Shown piece by piece: positions 1-5,206 of a DNA stretch of 5,206 nucleotides (position 1 is the first letter of the stretch; every line of letters begins with the position of its first letter). The translations under genes were made by a program, and so were the position numbers. The DNA is from SHWC01 sp945902735. GTDB taxonomy: Bacteria; Pseudomonadota; Alphaproteobacteria; UBA828. Location: the NCBI GenBank assembly GCA_945902735.1, contig CAMDNF010000142.1, positions 1-5,206 on the forward strand. Direction: 5' to 3'. Below the pieces are notes generated by a model. That model ran no database searches and was not told the DNA's origin. It saw only the letters and a program-made list of their open reading frames with translations.

Positions 1-44
1 TTCTCTTTCGAAGCGGGCGAGGGACAAAGATATTCGCTCTCGAA

Positions 45-104
45 CTCCCTCTCCCCTTGCGGGAGAGGGAGGGGCCCGTCACGCAGTGACGGGAGGGTGA
101 GGGG
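45..104 (+). repeat. Palindromic intergenic repeat, copy 1 (hairpin A + hairpin B + GGGTGAGGGG tail)
   Basis: Two perfect hairpins sit side by side. Hairpin A pairs CTCCCTCTCCC (45-55) with GGGAGAGGGAG (61-71) around a 5-nt loop. Hairpin B pairs CCCGTCAC (75-82) with GTGACGGG (86-93) around the loop GCA. The tail AGGGTGAGGGG (94-104) follows. The same order of parts recurs, inverted, at 4576-4660, and in shortened form at 4741-4775. I define the element's + direction as hairpin A first, tail last. Such elements are typical of alphaproteobacterial intergenic DNA. It lies 108 nt before the transporter start, and no T-run follows either hairpin, so a classical intrinsic terminator is not supported. 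It could be the 3' region of a gene left of the window. Confidence 0.85.
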
Positions 105-177
105 ACTCTTTGCTACGCTCGGTGCCGCACCTTCTCGAAGAGAAAATGCGGTGGCTTCGGAAAGTTTGATAGAAGGA

Positions 178-216
178 ATGATGATCGCCCAAGCCCTAGC
201 CCGAACCCCGTCATGA
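178..216 (+). CDS. Possible 12-codon leader peptide overlapping the transporter start (tentative)
   Basis: An ATG at 178 (with a second ATG at 181) opens a 12-residue reading frame, MMIAQALARTPS. Its TGA stop (214-216) overlaps the ATG of the transporter gene (213-215) as ATGA. A purine-rich AGAAGGA lies at 171-177, directly against the first ATG and only 3 nt before the second, which is closer than a good ribosome binding site normally sits. The transporter ATG has no Shine-Dalgarno sequence of its own in 198-210, so ribosomes terminating here and restarting would be one way to translate it. The frame is too short for coding statistics and may be chance. Confidence 0.25.
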   Translation: MMIAQALARTPS

Positions 217-1217
217 ATCCGGTCGCGCCGCTTCTCGCCGCCTATTGGCGCCCACCCGGCACCGCGCGCGGGCTCCTGTTGGTCGTGGTCTCGACCGTCG
301 CGTTCGCTGGCATGCAGGCGCTGATCCGCTATACGACGCGCACAGAGCACCCCTTCGAGGTCGTGTTCGTGCGCAATTTATTTGGTCTCGCCGCGATCGC
401 GCCGTTCTTTTTGCGCCATGGGCTCGGCGTGTTCCGCACCAAGCGGCTGCACCATCACGCGTTCCGGAATTTCATCCATCTGGGCTCGATGATGATGTTT
501 TTCTACGGCGTGAGTTTGACGCCGCTCGCCACCGTCTCCGCGCTCTCGTTCACCTCGCCACTCTTCGCGGCCCTGCTCGCCGTCATTCTGTTGCGCGAGC
601 GCATTCGCGCGCGGCGTATCGCGGCGCTCGCCATCGGCTTCATTGGGACGCTGATCATCATCCGTCCGGGCTTCATCGAATTGCAGCCCGGCGCCCTCAT
701 GGTGCTCGGCTCGTCGTTCATCTGGGGCTTCGTGATGATCAACATCAAAGCCTTGGGCACCAGCGAATCGAGCCTGACCTCAACCGCTTATATGGCGGTG
801 ATGATGACGCCGCTTTCGCTCATCCCGGCCGGGTTTCATTGGAGCTGGCCGCCACTTGAAACCATCGCCTGTTTTGCCGCCATGGGCGCGCTCGGCACGC
901 TCGCGCATATTTCGCTCGCTCAAGCCTTTCGCGAGGCCGAGGCGACCGCCGTGCTGCCAGCCGATTTCTTGCGCATGATCTGGGCCAGCCTCTTGGGCTT
1001 CGCGTTCTTTGGCGAGGTGCCGGAGGTCTTGGTCTGGGTCGGCGCCGCGATGATTTTCGGCGCGACGATTTATATCGCCTATCGCGAATCGCGGCGGGTC
1101 AAAACGCCGGTCGCGGCCGTTGGCGGGCTCGCGCCCGATACCGCCGTTCTACCGATGGACACCGCGCCCCCGCCTGACGCAGGATCGGGCCGAGACGGGA
1201 CCGAGCGGAGGTCTTAG
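213..1217 (+). CDS. DMT superfamily transporter with two EamA domains
   Basis: This is an inner-membrane permease of the drug/metabolite transporter superfamily. Such proteins move amino acids, metabolites or drugs, usually outward, and the substrate cannot be predicted here. The 334-residue protein shows about ten hydrophobic segments, near residues 20-40, 49-68, 85-104, 106-127, 134-151, 160-178, 189-207, 215-237, 246-266 and 271-290. They form two EamA repeats of five helices each. The end of the first repeat carries the family-typical pattern LLRERIRARR (126-135) followed by a helix ending IIIRPG. The tail after residue 290 is polar and rich in proline and alanine, probably cytoplasmic and disordered. 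ATG 213 is the only start in this frame upstream of the first helix, but it lacks a clear ribosome binding site. The stop is 4 nt before the next gene, so co-transcription is likely. Family assignment is secure; function is generic. Confidence 0.9.
   Translation: MNPVAPLLAAYWRPPGTARGLLLVVVSTVAFAGMQALIRYTTRTEHPFEVVFVRNLFGLAAIAPFFLRHGLGVFRTKRLHHHAFRNFIHLGSMMMFFYGVSLTPLATVSALSFTSPLFAALLAVILLRERIRARRIAALAIGFIGTLIIIRPGFIELQPGALMVLGSSFIWGFVMINIKALGTSESSLTSTAYMAVMMTPLSLIPAGFHWSWPPLETIACFAAMGALGTLAHISLAQAFREAEATAVLPADFLRMIWASLLGFAFFGEVPEVLVWVGAAMIFGATIYIAYRESRRVKTPVAAVGGLAPDTAVLPMDTAPPPDAGSGRDGTERRS
1207..1211 (+). promoter_or_regulatory. Ribosome binding site of the persulfide dioxygenase-rhodanese gene
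   Basis: GGAGG lies 10 nt before ATG 1222, inside the last codons of the transporter gene. It decides the start: the frame is open upstream to another ATG at 1120, but starting there would add 34 residues that match no part of the family and would overlap the transporter by nearly 100 nt. The protein beginning at 1222 starts directly with the family's first beta strand (MIFRQLF). Confidence 0.7.
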
Positions 1218-1221
1218 ACCT

Positions 1222-2265
1222 ATGATATTTCGACAATTGTTCCACGCCGAATCGGGCACCTACACCTATTTGCTCGCCGGGCGTCAAGGCGGCGAGGCGC
1301 TCATCATCGATCCGGTGGTCGAGCGCGTCGAGCGCTACATGCAGCTTCTGCACGAGCTCGACCTAAAACTAATGTGGGCGATCGACACTCACGTCCATGC
1401 CGATCACATCACGGCCTTGGGCGAGCTCCGGAACCGCACCAAGTGCATCACGGTGATGGGTGAGCAGAGCCCGGTCGATGTGGTCTCCATGCGCGTGAAG
1501 GATGGCGACCCGATCGAGGCTGAGGGCCTGAAGCTGACCGCGCTCTATACGCCGGGCCACACCAACGATTCCTATTCCTATCTGATGGCCGATCGCGTTT
1601 TCACCGGCGATACGCTGCTCATTCGCGGCACGGGGCGCACCGACTTTCAAAGCGGCAGCGCGCGCGCGCAATATGAGTCGCTCTTCAACAAGCTGCTCAA
1701 ATTACCCGACGACACGCTGGTTTATCCCGCGCACGATTATAAGGGCGACACGGTCTCGACCATCGGCGAGGAGAAGCGCTGGAACCCGAGGCTCCAGGTC
1801 AAATCGGCCGACGACTATGAAAAACTGATGGCCGGTCTCAATCTGCCGAACCCGCGGATGATGGATGTCGCCGTGCCGGCCAATGTGAAAATCGGGCTCG
1901 GCCAAGGCGCTCTCGAACACGCGACCTGGGCACTCGGCGTCGCCGAGGTGATGACCGCCTGGCGCACCAAGGAATCGACGCTGGTCGATCTGCGTGAGGA
2001 GGCCGAGCGCAAGCGTCACGGTTTTATTCCCGGTTCCGTGCACGCGCCCTATACCGAGCTCGATAGCGTGATCGCGCCGGGCGGCGTGTTACGCGAAATG
2101 GCGCTCGCAACTGGAAGGCGCCTCATTTTTTATTGCGCGTTCGGCGAGCGCTCGCGCATGGCGGTCGAGGCCGCGCAGCAACTGGGCCTCGCCAATGTTT
2201 GCCACCTTGTCGGCGGCATCGATGCGTGGAAGAAGGCGGGCGGCGTCATCGAGGGAAGCCCATGA
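1222..2265 (+). CDS. Persulfide dioxygenase (ETHE1-like MBL fold) fused to a C-terminal rhodanese domain
   Basis: The N-terminal domain (about residues 1-235) is a metallo-beta-lactamase fold of the ETHE1 type, which oxidises glutathione persulfide with O2 to sulfite and glutathione. Visible motifs are THVHADH (56-62), PGH (H113), GD (D130) and PAHDY (H171). By family comparison H57, H113 and D130 are the Fe(II) ligands, and the 56-residue gap between the two histidines equals that of human ETHE1 (H79, H135). GRTDFQ (138-143) is an ETHE1 signature. The C-terminal domain (about 245-345) is a rhodanese with VDLR (255-258) and the active loop CAFGER (305-310). Its cysteine is intact, so it can carry a persulfide and exchange sulfur between thiosulfate and glutathione. 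At 347 residues it matches bacterial PRF fusions such as Burkholderia BpPRF rather than the longer CstB. It lies 4 nt after the transporter and overlaps the next gene as ATGA. Probably cytoplasmic, as no signal peptide is seen. Confidence 0.93.
   Translation: MIFRQLFHAESGTYTYLLAGRQGGEALIIDPVVERVERYMQLLHELDLKLMWAIDTHVHADHITALGELRNRTKCITVMGEQSPVDVVSMRVKDGDPIEAEGLKLTALYTPGHTNDSYSYLMADRVFTGDTLLIRGTGRTDFQSGSARAQYESLFNKLLKLPDDTLVYPAHDYKGDTVSTIGEEKRWNPRLQVKSADDYEKLMAGLNLPNPRMMDVAVPANVKIGLGQGALEHATWALGVAEVMTAWRTKESTLVDLREEAERKRHGFIPGSVHAPYTELDSVIAPGGVLREMALATGRRLIFYCAFGERSRMAVEAAQQLGLANVCHLVGGIDAWKKAGGVIEGSP
2251..2254 (+). promoter_or_regulatory. Ribosome binding site of the DSD1-type PLP enzyme gene
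   Basis: GAGG (within GAGGGAAG, 2251-2258) lies 7 nt before ATG 2262, inside the end of the rhodanese-encoding sequence. Together with the ATGA overlap it supports 2262 as the start. The frame is open upstream to ATG 2133, but the extra 43 residues would be a second reading of the conserved rhodanese end and match nothing in the PLP family. Confidence 0.65.
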
Positions 2266-3395
2266 AACTGACCGATCTGCGAACCCCTGCGCTCGTGCTT
2301 GACCGCGCGGCCGTGGCGCGCAACACCGCTGCCATGGCCGCGCGCGTTCGCCAACACGGGGTCAAATTGCGCCCGCATGTGAAAACCGCCAAATGCGTCG
2401 AGGTGGCCAAGCTTGCGACCGAGGGTCAGTTCGGCGGCATCACGGTATCAACCTTGGCCGAGGCGGAGTTCTTCGCCAGCCACGGCTTTCGCGACATCAT
2501 CTATGCCGCCGGCCTATCGCCCGGCAAATTCGATGATGTGATCCGGCTTCGGCGCGAGGGTGTCGACCTGAAGGTGCTGACCGATGATCTCGAGGTCGCG
2601 CGTGCGCTCAGCCAGCACGCGCGCGCGGCCGCGGTCAAACTTGAGGCCTTCATCGAGATCGATAGTGGCCAATTTCGCGCCGGCCTCGATCCCGAGGCGG
2701 CCGATCTTGTGCCGCTCGCAAAATTGTTGAATGCGCCGCCGTTTCTCACGCTCGCGGGCGTTGTGACTCATGCCGGCCAGTCCTATCACGCCAAAGGCGC
2801 GGCCGCGATCCAAGCGATTGCCGAAGACGAACGCCGCGCGCTTATTCGCGCCGCCGAACGCCTGAAAGAGGCCGGTCTGCTTTGTCCGATCTTGAGCACG
2901 GGCGCGACGCCGACCGCGACGCTCGGCACGCGCTTTGATGGTTTGAGCGAAATTCGCCCCGGCAATTACGTGTTCTATGACCTGACCATGCATTCCCTCG
3001 GGGTGTGCCGGATCGAGGATATTGCGGTTTCGGTCCTGGCCAGCGTGACCGGCCACAACAAGAAGGCCGGTCATATTTTGATCGACGCCGGCTTCATGGC
3101 GCTGACCAAGGATCAAGGCGCGCATGATTTTTTGCCCGATGTCGGTTTCGGTTATGTCATGGATGAACGGTTGCGCGCACGCCTGCCGGGCCTCTCGGTG
3201 ACCGAGGTCAATCAGGAACATGGCATGATCGCCGCGCGCACGGCGCAGGATTTCGAGCGTCTGCCGATCGGCGCGCGCGTACGGGTATTGCCCAATCATT
3301 CGTGCGCGACTTCGGCGATGTATGCGCATTATAACGTGGTCGACGGCGCGACCGAGACGGTTATCGGGCGTTGGGCACGCTGCACGGGTTGGTGA
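2262..3395 (+). CDS. DSD1 / D-threonine aldolase family PLP-dependent enzyme (fold-type III)
   Basis: This 377-residue protein belongs to the alanine-racemase-fold enzymes that include D-serine dehydratase, D-threonine aldolase and D-3-hydroxyaspartate aldolase. It begins with the family's TPALVLD (8-14). RPHVKT (37-42) contains the expected PLP-binding lysine, K41. The middle follows the TIM-barrel pattern, with EIDSGQFRAG supplying a barrel strand and STGATPT the region expected to hold the PLP phosphate. Near the end, PNHSCAT supplies H346 and C348, the expected metal pair. Eukaryotic D-serine dehydratases use His and Cys for zinc, while some D-threonine aldolases use His and Asp. The protein therefore probably needs a divalent metal and acts on a D-beta-hydroxy amino acid, but the choice among dehydratase, aldolase or another lyase is open. 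It is translationally coupled to the persulfide dioxygenase gene by ATGA. Family call is confident; reaction is not. Confidence 0.88.
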   Translation: MKLTDLRTPALVLDRAAVARNTAAMAARVRQHGVKLRPHVKTAKCVEVAKLATEGQFGGITVSTLAEAEFFASHGFRDIIYAAGLSPGKFDDVIRLRREGVDLKVLTDDLEVARALSQHARAAAVKLEAFIEIDSGQFRAGLDPEAADLVPLAKLLNAPPFLTLAGVVTHAGQSYHAKGAAAIQAIAEDERRALIRAAERLKEAGLLCPILSTGATPTATLGTRFDGLSEIRPGNYVFYDLTMHSLGVCRIEDIAVSVLASVTGHNKKAGHILIDAGFMALTKDQGAHDFLPDVGFGYVMDERLRARLPGLSVTEVNQEHGMIAARTAQDFERLPIGARVRVLPNHSCATSAMYAHYNVVDGATETVIGRWARCTGW

Positions 3396-3448
3396 GGGGA
3401 AACGCACGCGACGATGTTCGATGATGAAGCGAGAGCGGTGAAACACGA

Positions 3449-4567
3449 ATGAAGCTCGGATTATTCATGATGCCGGTGAACGATCACCGGCGCGACACGC
3501 ACGACGTGCTGATGGAAGATGTCGAAATCGCCGTGCGCGCCGATGCACTCGGCTTCGACGAATTCTGGGTCGGCGAGCATTACACCACGCTGTCCGAGCC
3601 AGTGAGCTGCCCGTTTATTTTCCTGTCTAATCTGATCGCGCGCACCAAGCGAATGAAGCTAGGCACCGGCGTGGTCAATCTGCCGCAGCGCCACCCGGTG
3701 CAAACGGCGGCCCATGCCGCGCTCCTCGATCATTTGAGCGAGGGGCGGTTGATCCTGGGCGTCAGCCCCGGCGGCCTCGCCAGCGATTTCGAGGCGTTCG
3801 GCATCACAGATCCCCTTGTGCGCCGTGAAATGGCGGTCGAGGCGGTCGACACGGTGCTCAAGCTCTGGCGCGCCGAAGCGCCGTTCGACATCAAGGGCAA
3901 ATATTGGTCGGTAAGTTTGAAGGAGCATGTCTATCCCGAGATCGGCGTAGGCAAGGTGCTCAGGCCCTATCAATTGCCGCATCCGCCGATCGTGGCGTCC
4001 GCGATGAGCCCCAACTCAGCCACCACGCGCGGCGCCGGCGCACGCGGCTGGGGCATTATCTCCGCCAATTTCGTGCCGGTCGAAAACATCAAAACGCATT
4101 GGCAGGGCTTCATCGAGGGCTGCCAGCAGGGTGGCCGCACGCCGCACGGCAATGATTGGCGTGTCGCGCGTACCATTTTTGTTGGCGAGAATGATGACGA
4201 GGCCAAGGCCTATGTGCGCGACCCCAATGGGCCGTTCGCGCATTATTTCGGCTATTTGATCACGCTCGTGAAGGGCGCCGGCTTCCACGCCATTCTGAAG
4301 GCAGACCCCGCCATGCCCGACGATCAATTAACGCCCGACTTCGCGTGCCGCACCATGGTGATCGCCGGCAATGCTGAGTCGGTTGCCGCGCAGCTGGTGA
4401 CACTCAGGCGCGAGATCGGCCCGTTCGGCACGATTTTGATGACCGCGACCGATCTGATAAACGAGCACCACAAGAAACGCCTGCTCCGCTCGATGGAGCT
4501 GATGGCGGAAGACGTCATGCCGCGCCTCAACGCCGCCCTCGCACGCGAGGAGAAGGCGGCGCAGTAG
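3449..4567 (+). CDS. LLM-class (luciferase-like) flavin-dependent monooxygenase
   Basis: This is a 372-residue TIM-barrel flavoprotein of the bacterial-luciferase superfamily. Most members use reduced FMN, delivered by a separate reductase, and O2 to oxygenate a small organic substrate. The start MKLGLFMMP is the first barrel strand. ADALGFDEFWVGEHY (31-45) carries the conserved Glu-His pair, with H44 at the position of the LuxA catalytic histidine. LGTGVVNLPQRHP (71-83) and LDHLSEGRLILGVSPGG (93-109) are superfamily signatures. The length and overall pattern recall limonene 1,2-monooxygenase-like proteins (a memory-based comparison), but terpene oxidation should not be assumed. No flavin reductase is visible in the window. 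The gene follows the PLP enzyme after 53 nt with no terminator-like hairpin between them, so it is probably co-transcribed, less tightly than the first three genes. The start at 3449 has only a weak purine-rich site (GAGAGCGG, 3431-3438). Confidence 0.88.
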   Translation: MKLGLFMMPVNDHRRDTHDVLMEDVEIAVRADALGFDEFWVGEHYTTLSEPVSCPFIFLSNLIARTKRMKLGTGVVNLPQRHPVQTAAHAALLDHLSEGRLILGVSPGGLASDFEAFGITDPLVRREMAVEAVDTVLKLWRAEAPFDIKGKYWSVSLKEHVYPEIGVGKVLRPYQLPHPPIVASAMSPNSATTRGAGARGWGIISANFVPVENIKTHWQGFIEGCQQGGRTPHGNDWRVARTIFVGENDDEAKAYVRDPNGPFAHYFGYLITLVKGAGFHAILKADPAMPDDQLTPDFACRTMVIAGNAESVAAQLVTLRREIGPFGTILMTATDLINEHHKKRLLRSMELMAEDVMPRLNAALAREEKAAQ

Positions 4568-4575
4568 AGGCAAAG

Positions 4576-4660
4576 CCCTCACCCTCCCATCGCTTGGCGT
4601 CGTGCGCTCCCGCGCCCGACGCGCGCGATGGGTCCCTCCCTCTCCCCCTTGGGGAGAGGG
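4576..4660 (-). repeat. Palindromic intergenic repeat, copy 2 (inverted, long hairpin B)
   Basis: Read on the + strand it begins with the tail complement CCCTCACCCT (4576-4585). Hairpin B follows: CCCATCGC (4586-4593) pairs perfectly with GCGATGGG (4625-4632). Nested inside are GCGTCG (4597-4602) with CGACGC (4617-4622), and GCGC (4604-4607) with GCGC (4612-4615) around a 4-nt loop. Hairpin A is last: CCCTCTCCCC (4638-4647) pairs perfectly with GGGGAGAGGG (4651-4660) around loop CTT. Order and sequence match copy 1 on the opposite strand, but hairpin B is much longer and has different stem bases. It starts 8 nt after the monooxygenase stop codon. It may stop or stabilise that transcript, but no T-run follows. 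The 80 nt to copy 3 (4661-4740) hold nothing I recognise. Confidence 0.85.
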
Positions 4661-4740
4661 GAACGCGTTTGGGCAATTTCCCGGAAGCCAGCGAATGCGA
4701 TGGCGCACGAGGGAAGAATAAGAGCACGGCGCCTTCTTAC

Positions 4741-4775
4741 CTCTCTCCCCTTTGGGGAGAGGGTAGGGTGAGGGG
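4741..4775 (+). repeat. Palindromic intergenic repeat, copy 3 (short form without hairpin B)
   Basis: Hairpin A is CTCTCCCC (4743-4750) pairing with GGGGAGAG (4754-4761) around loop TTT, extended by a G-T and a C-G pair. It is followed after a short joint by the tail AGGGTGAGGGG (4765-4775), with no second hairpin between them. The tail is a perfect 10-bp inverted match to the start of copy 2 (4576-4585 with 4765-4774), so the two copies bracket the gap between the convergent genes. It ends 8 nt from the stop codon of the glutamine-synthetase-like gene. A 5-bp GAGGG/CCCTC pairing (4770-4774 with 4781-4785) overlaps that stop codon. Confidence 0.8.
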
Positions 4776-4783
4776 CGAAGCCC

Positions 4784-5206
4784 TCAATACACGTCGAGAT
4801 ATTCGTTGCGTTCCCAATCGGTGATGTGGCTGCGGAAGCGGTTGAGCTCATAACGCTTGACCACGCCGAACACCGAGATGAATTCCTCGCCCAGCAAGTC
4901 GCAGAGGCTCTTATCCGCTTCGAGCGCGGCCAGCGCATCCTCGAGCGAGCGCGGGAAGCGCGGCAGATTTGGGTTCTCCTCCGACGGCCCATCGGTCGAA
5001 GGTTGCAGAGGTCGCTTTTCCTTGAGCCCCAGAATCGCGCAAGCCAGCGTACCGGCGACCGTGAGATAGGGATTGGCCAGGCCTGACGGCACGCGGTTTT
5101 CCACATGCATCGAGGGCTCGCCGGCGTATTTGACGCGCACCATCGCGCTCCGATCTTCAACACCCCATGAAATATTCGACGGCGCGAAGGTGTGCGGCTT
5201 GAGCCG
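4784..5206 (-). CDS. Glutamine synthetase family protein, C-terminal part (5' end outside window)
   Basis: The visible 140 C-terminal residues form part of the catalytic domain of a glutamine-synthetase-fold ligase, which joins ammonia or an amine to the gamma-carboxyl of glutamate (or a similar acid) using ATP. Counting from the window edge, APSNISWGVEDRSAMVR (8-24) supplies R19 and R24, and HVENRVPSGLANPYL (34-48) supplies E36 and R38. These align with E. coli GlnA R339, R344, E357 and R359, the ATP and glutamate site. The positions of GlnA K352 and R355 are not kept. The NLY segment around the adenylylated Tyr397 of GlnA is also absent. The protein is therefore probably not the housekeeping GlnA but a paralogue, possibly a gamma-glutamyl-amine ligase such as the PuuA type. 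The reading frame is open through the window edge at 5206. It ends in TGA (4786-4784) and converges with the operon. Confidence 0.9.
   Translation of the reverse strand, partial: RLKPHTFAPSNISWGVEDRSAMVRVKYAGEPSMHVENRVPSGLANPYLTVAGTLACAILGLKEKRPLQPSTDGPSEENPNLPRFPRSLEDALAALEADKSLCDLLGEEFISVFGVVKRYELNRFRSHITDWERNEYLDVY

Noticed and set aside
105..177. Sigma-70-type promoter for the operon
   Set aside because: I looked for paired -35 and -10 boxes between the repeat and the leader and found none with acceptable spacing and match.
245..859. Open frame of 204 codons on the + strand inside the transporter gene
   Set aside because: It is the shifted frame of a well-supported membrane protein. Its arginine/histidine-rich composition is that of a shadow frame.
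2514..3446. Long open frame (310 codons) on the - strand opposite the PLP enzyme gene
   Set aside because: It is antisense to a gene with clear family motifs, has an arginine- and histidine-rich composition typical of the reverse frame of GC-rich codons, and shows no recognisable domain.
4634..4664. Hairpin A of copy 2 as a classical rho-independent terminator for the operon
   Set aside because: The stem is strong, but it is followed by GAACGCGTTT rather than a T-run. A role in 3' ends remains possible, but the terminator call is not supported by sequence alone.
45..4775. CRISPR-like array
   Set aside because: Only three copies exist, unequal in length, in mixed orientation and irregularly spaced, with no cas genes. 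They are dispersed palindromic repeats.
4594..4824. Small + strand open frame of 76 codons across the gap between convergent genes
   Set aside because: It simply reads through both palindromic repeats, giving the LPLGERG and LSPLWGEG peptides usual for such DNA, and runs into the antisense of the glutamine-synthetase-like gene.
4579..5163. Open frame of 194 codons on the - strand overlapping the glutamine-synthetase-like gene
   Set aside because: It is in a different frame from the conserved glutamine synthetase residues and continues through the repeats. No domain is visible.

Overview
The window looks like a GC-rich alphaproteobacterial chromosome, perhaps Hyphomicrobiales or Rhodospirillales. 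That placement is an inference from strong G/C third-position codon use, the gene families, and short palindromic repeats of the type CCCTCTCCCC-loop-GGGGAGAGGG, which are common between genes in that class. Nothing here fixes the genus.

Layout: positions 1-212 are non-coding and carry one copy of the repeat (about 45-104), followed by a leader with no promoter I can defend. Four genes on the + strand then form a probable operon. They are a ten-helix EamA/DMT transporter (213-1217), a persulfide dioxygenase fused to a rhodanese (1222-2265), a DSD1/D-threonine-aldolase-type PLP enzyme (2262-3395) and a luciferase-like flavin-dependent monooxygenase (3449-4567). The first two genes are 4 nt apart, the second and third share an ATGA overlap, and the fourth follows after 53 nt. 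A 216-nt gap (4568-4783) holds two more copies of the repeat, in opposite orientations. The end of the window is the C-terminal 140 residues of a glutamine-synthetase-family enzyme on the - strand (4784-5206), convergent with the operon and cut by the window edge.

How the genes may work together: the ETHE1-rhodanese protein oxidises glutathione persulfide to sulfite and exchanges sulfane sulfur. The PLP enzyme cleaves or dehydrates D-beta-hydroxy amino acids or relatives. The flavin monooxygenase oxidises an unknown small organic molecule, and the transporter probably moves an amino acid or metabolite. Tight linkage of the first three suggests a small catabolic or detoxification operon, possibly for a sulfur-containing or D-configured amino acid. 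The substrate cannot be read from the sequence.

I found no defence system, CRISPR array, RNA gene, transposase or phage gene. The most interesting non-coding signal is the repeat family. Its second hairpin keeps its pairing while its bases differ between copies, that hairpin is absent from one copy, and the same repeat end lies exactly 8 nt after the stop codons of both convergent genes.
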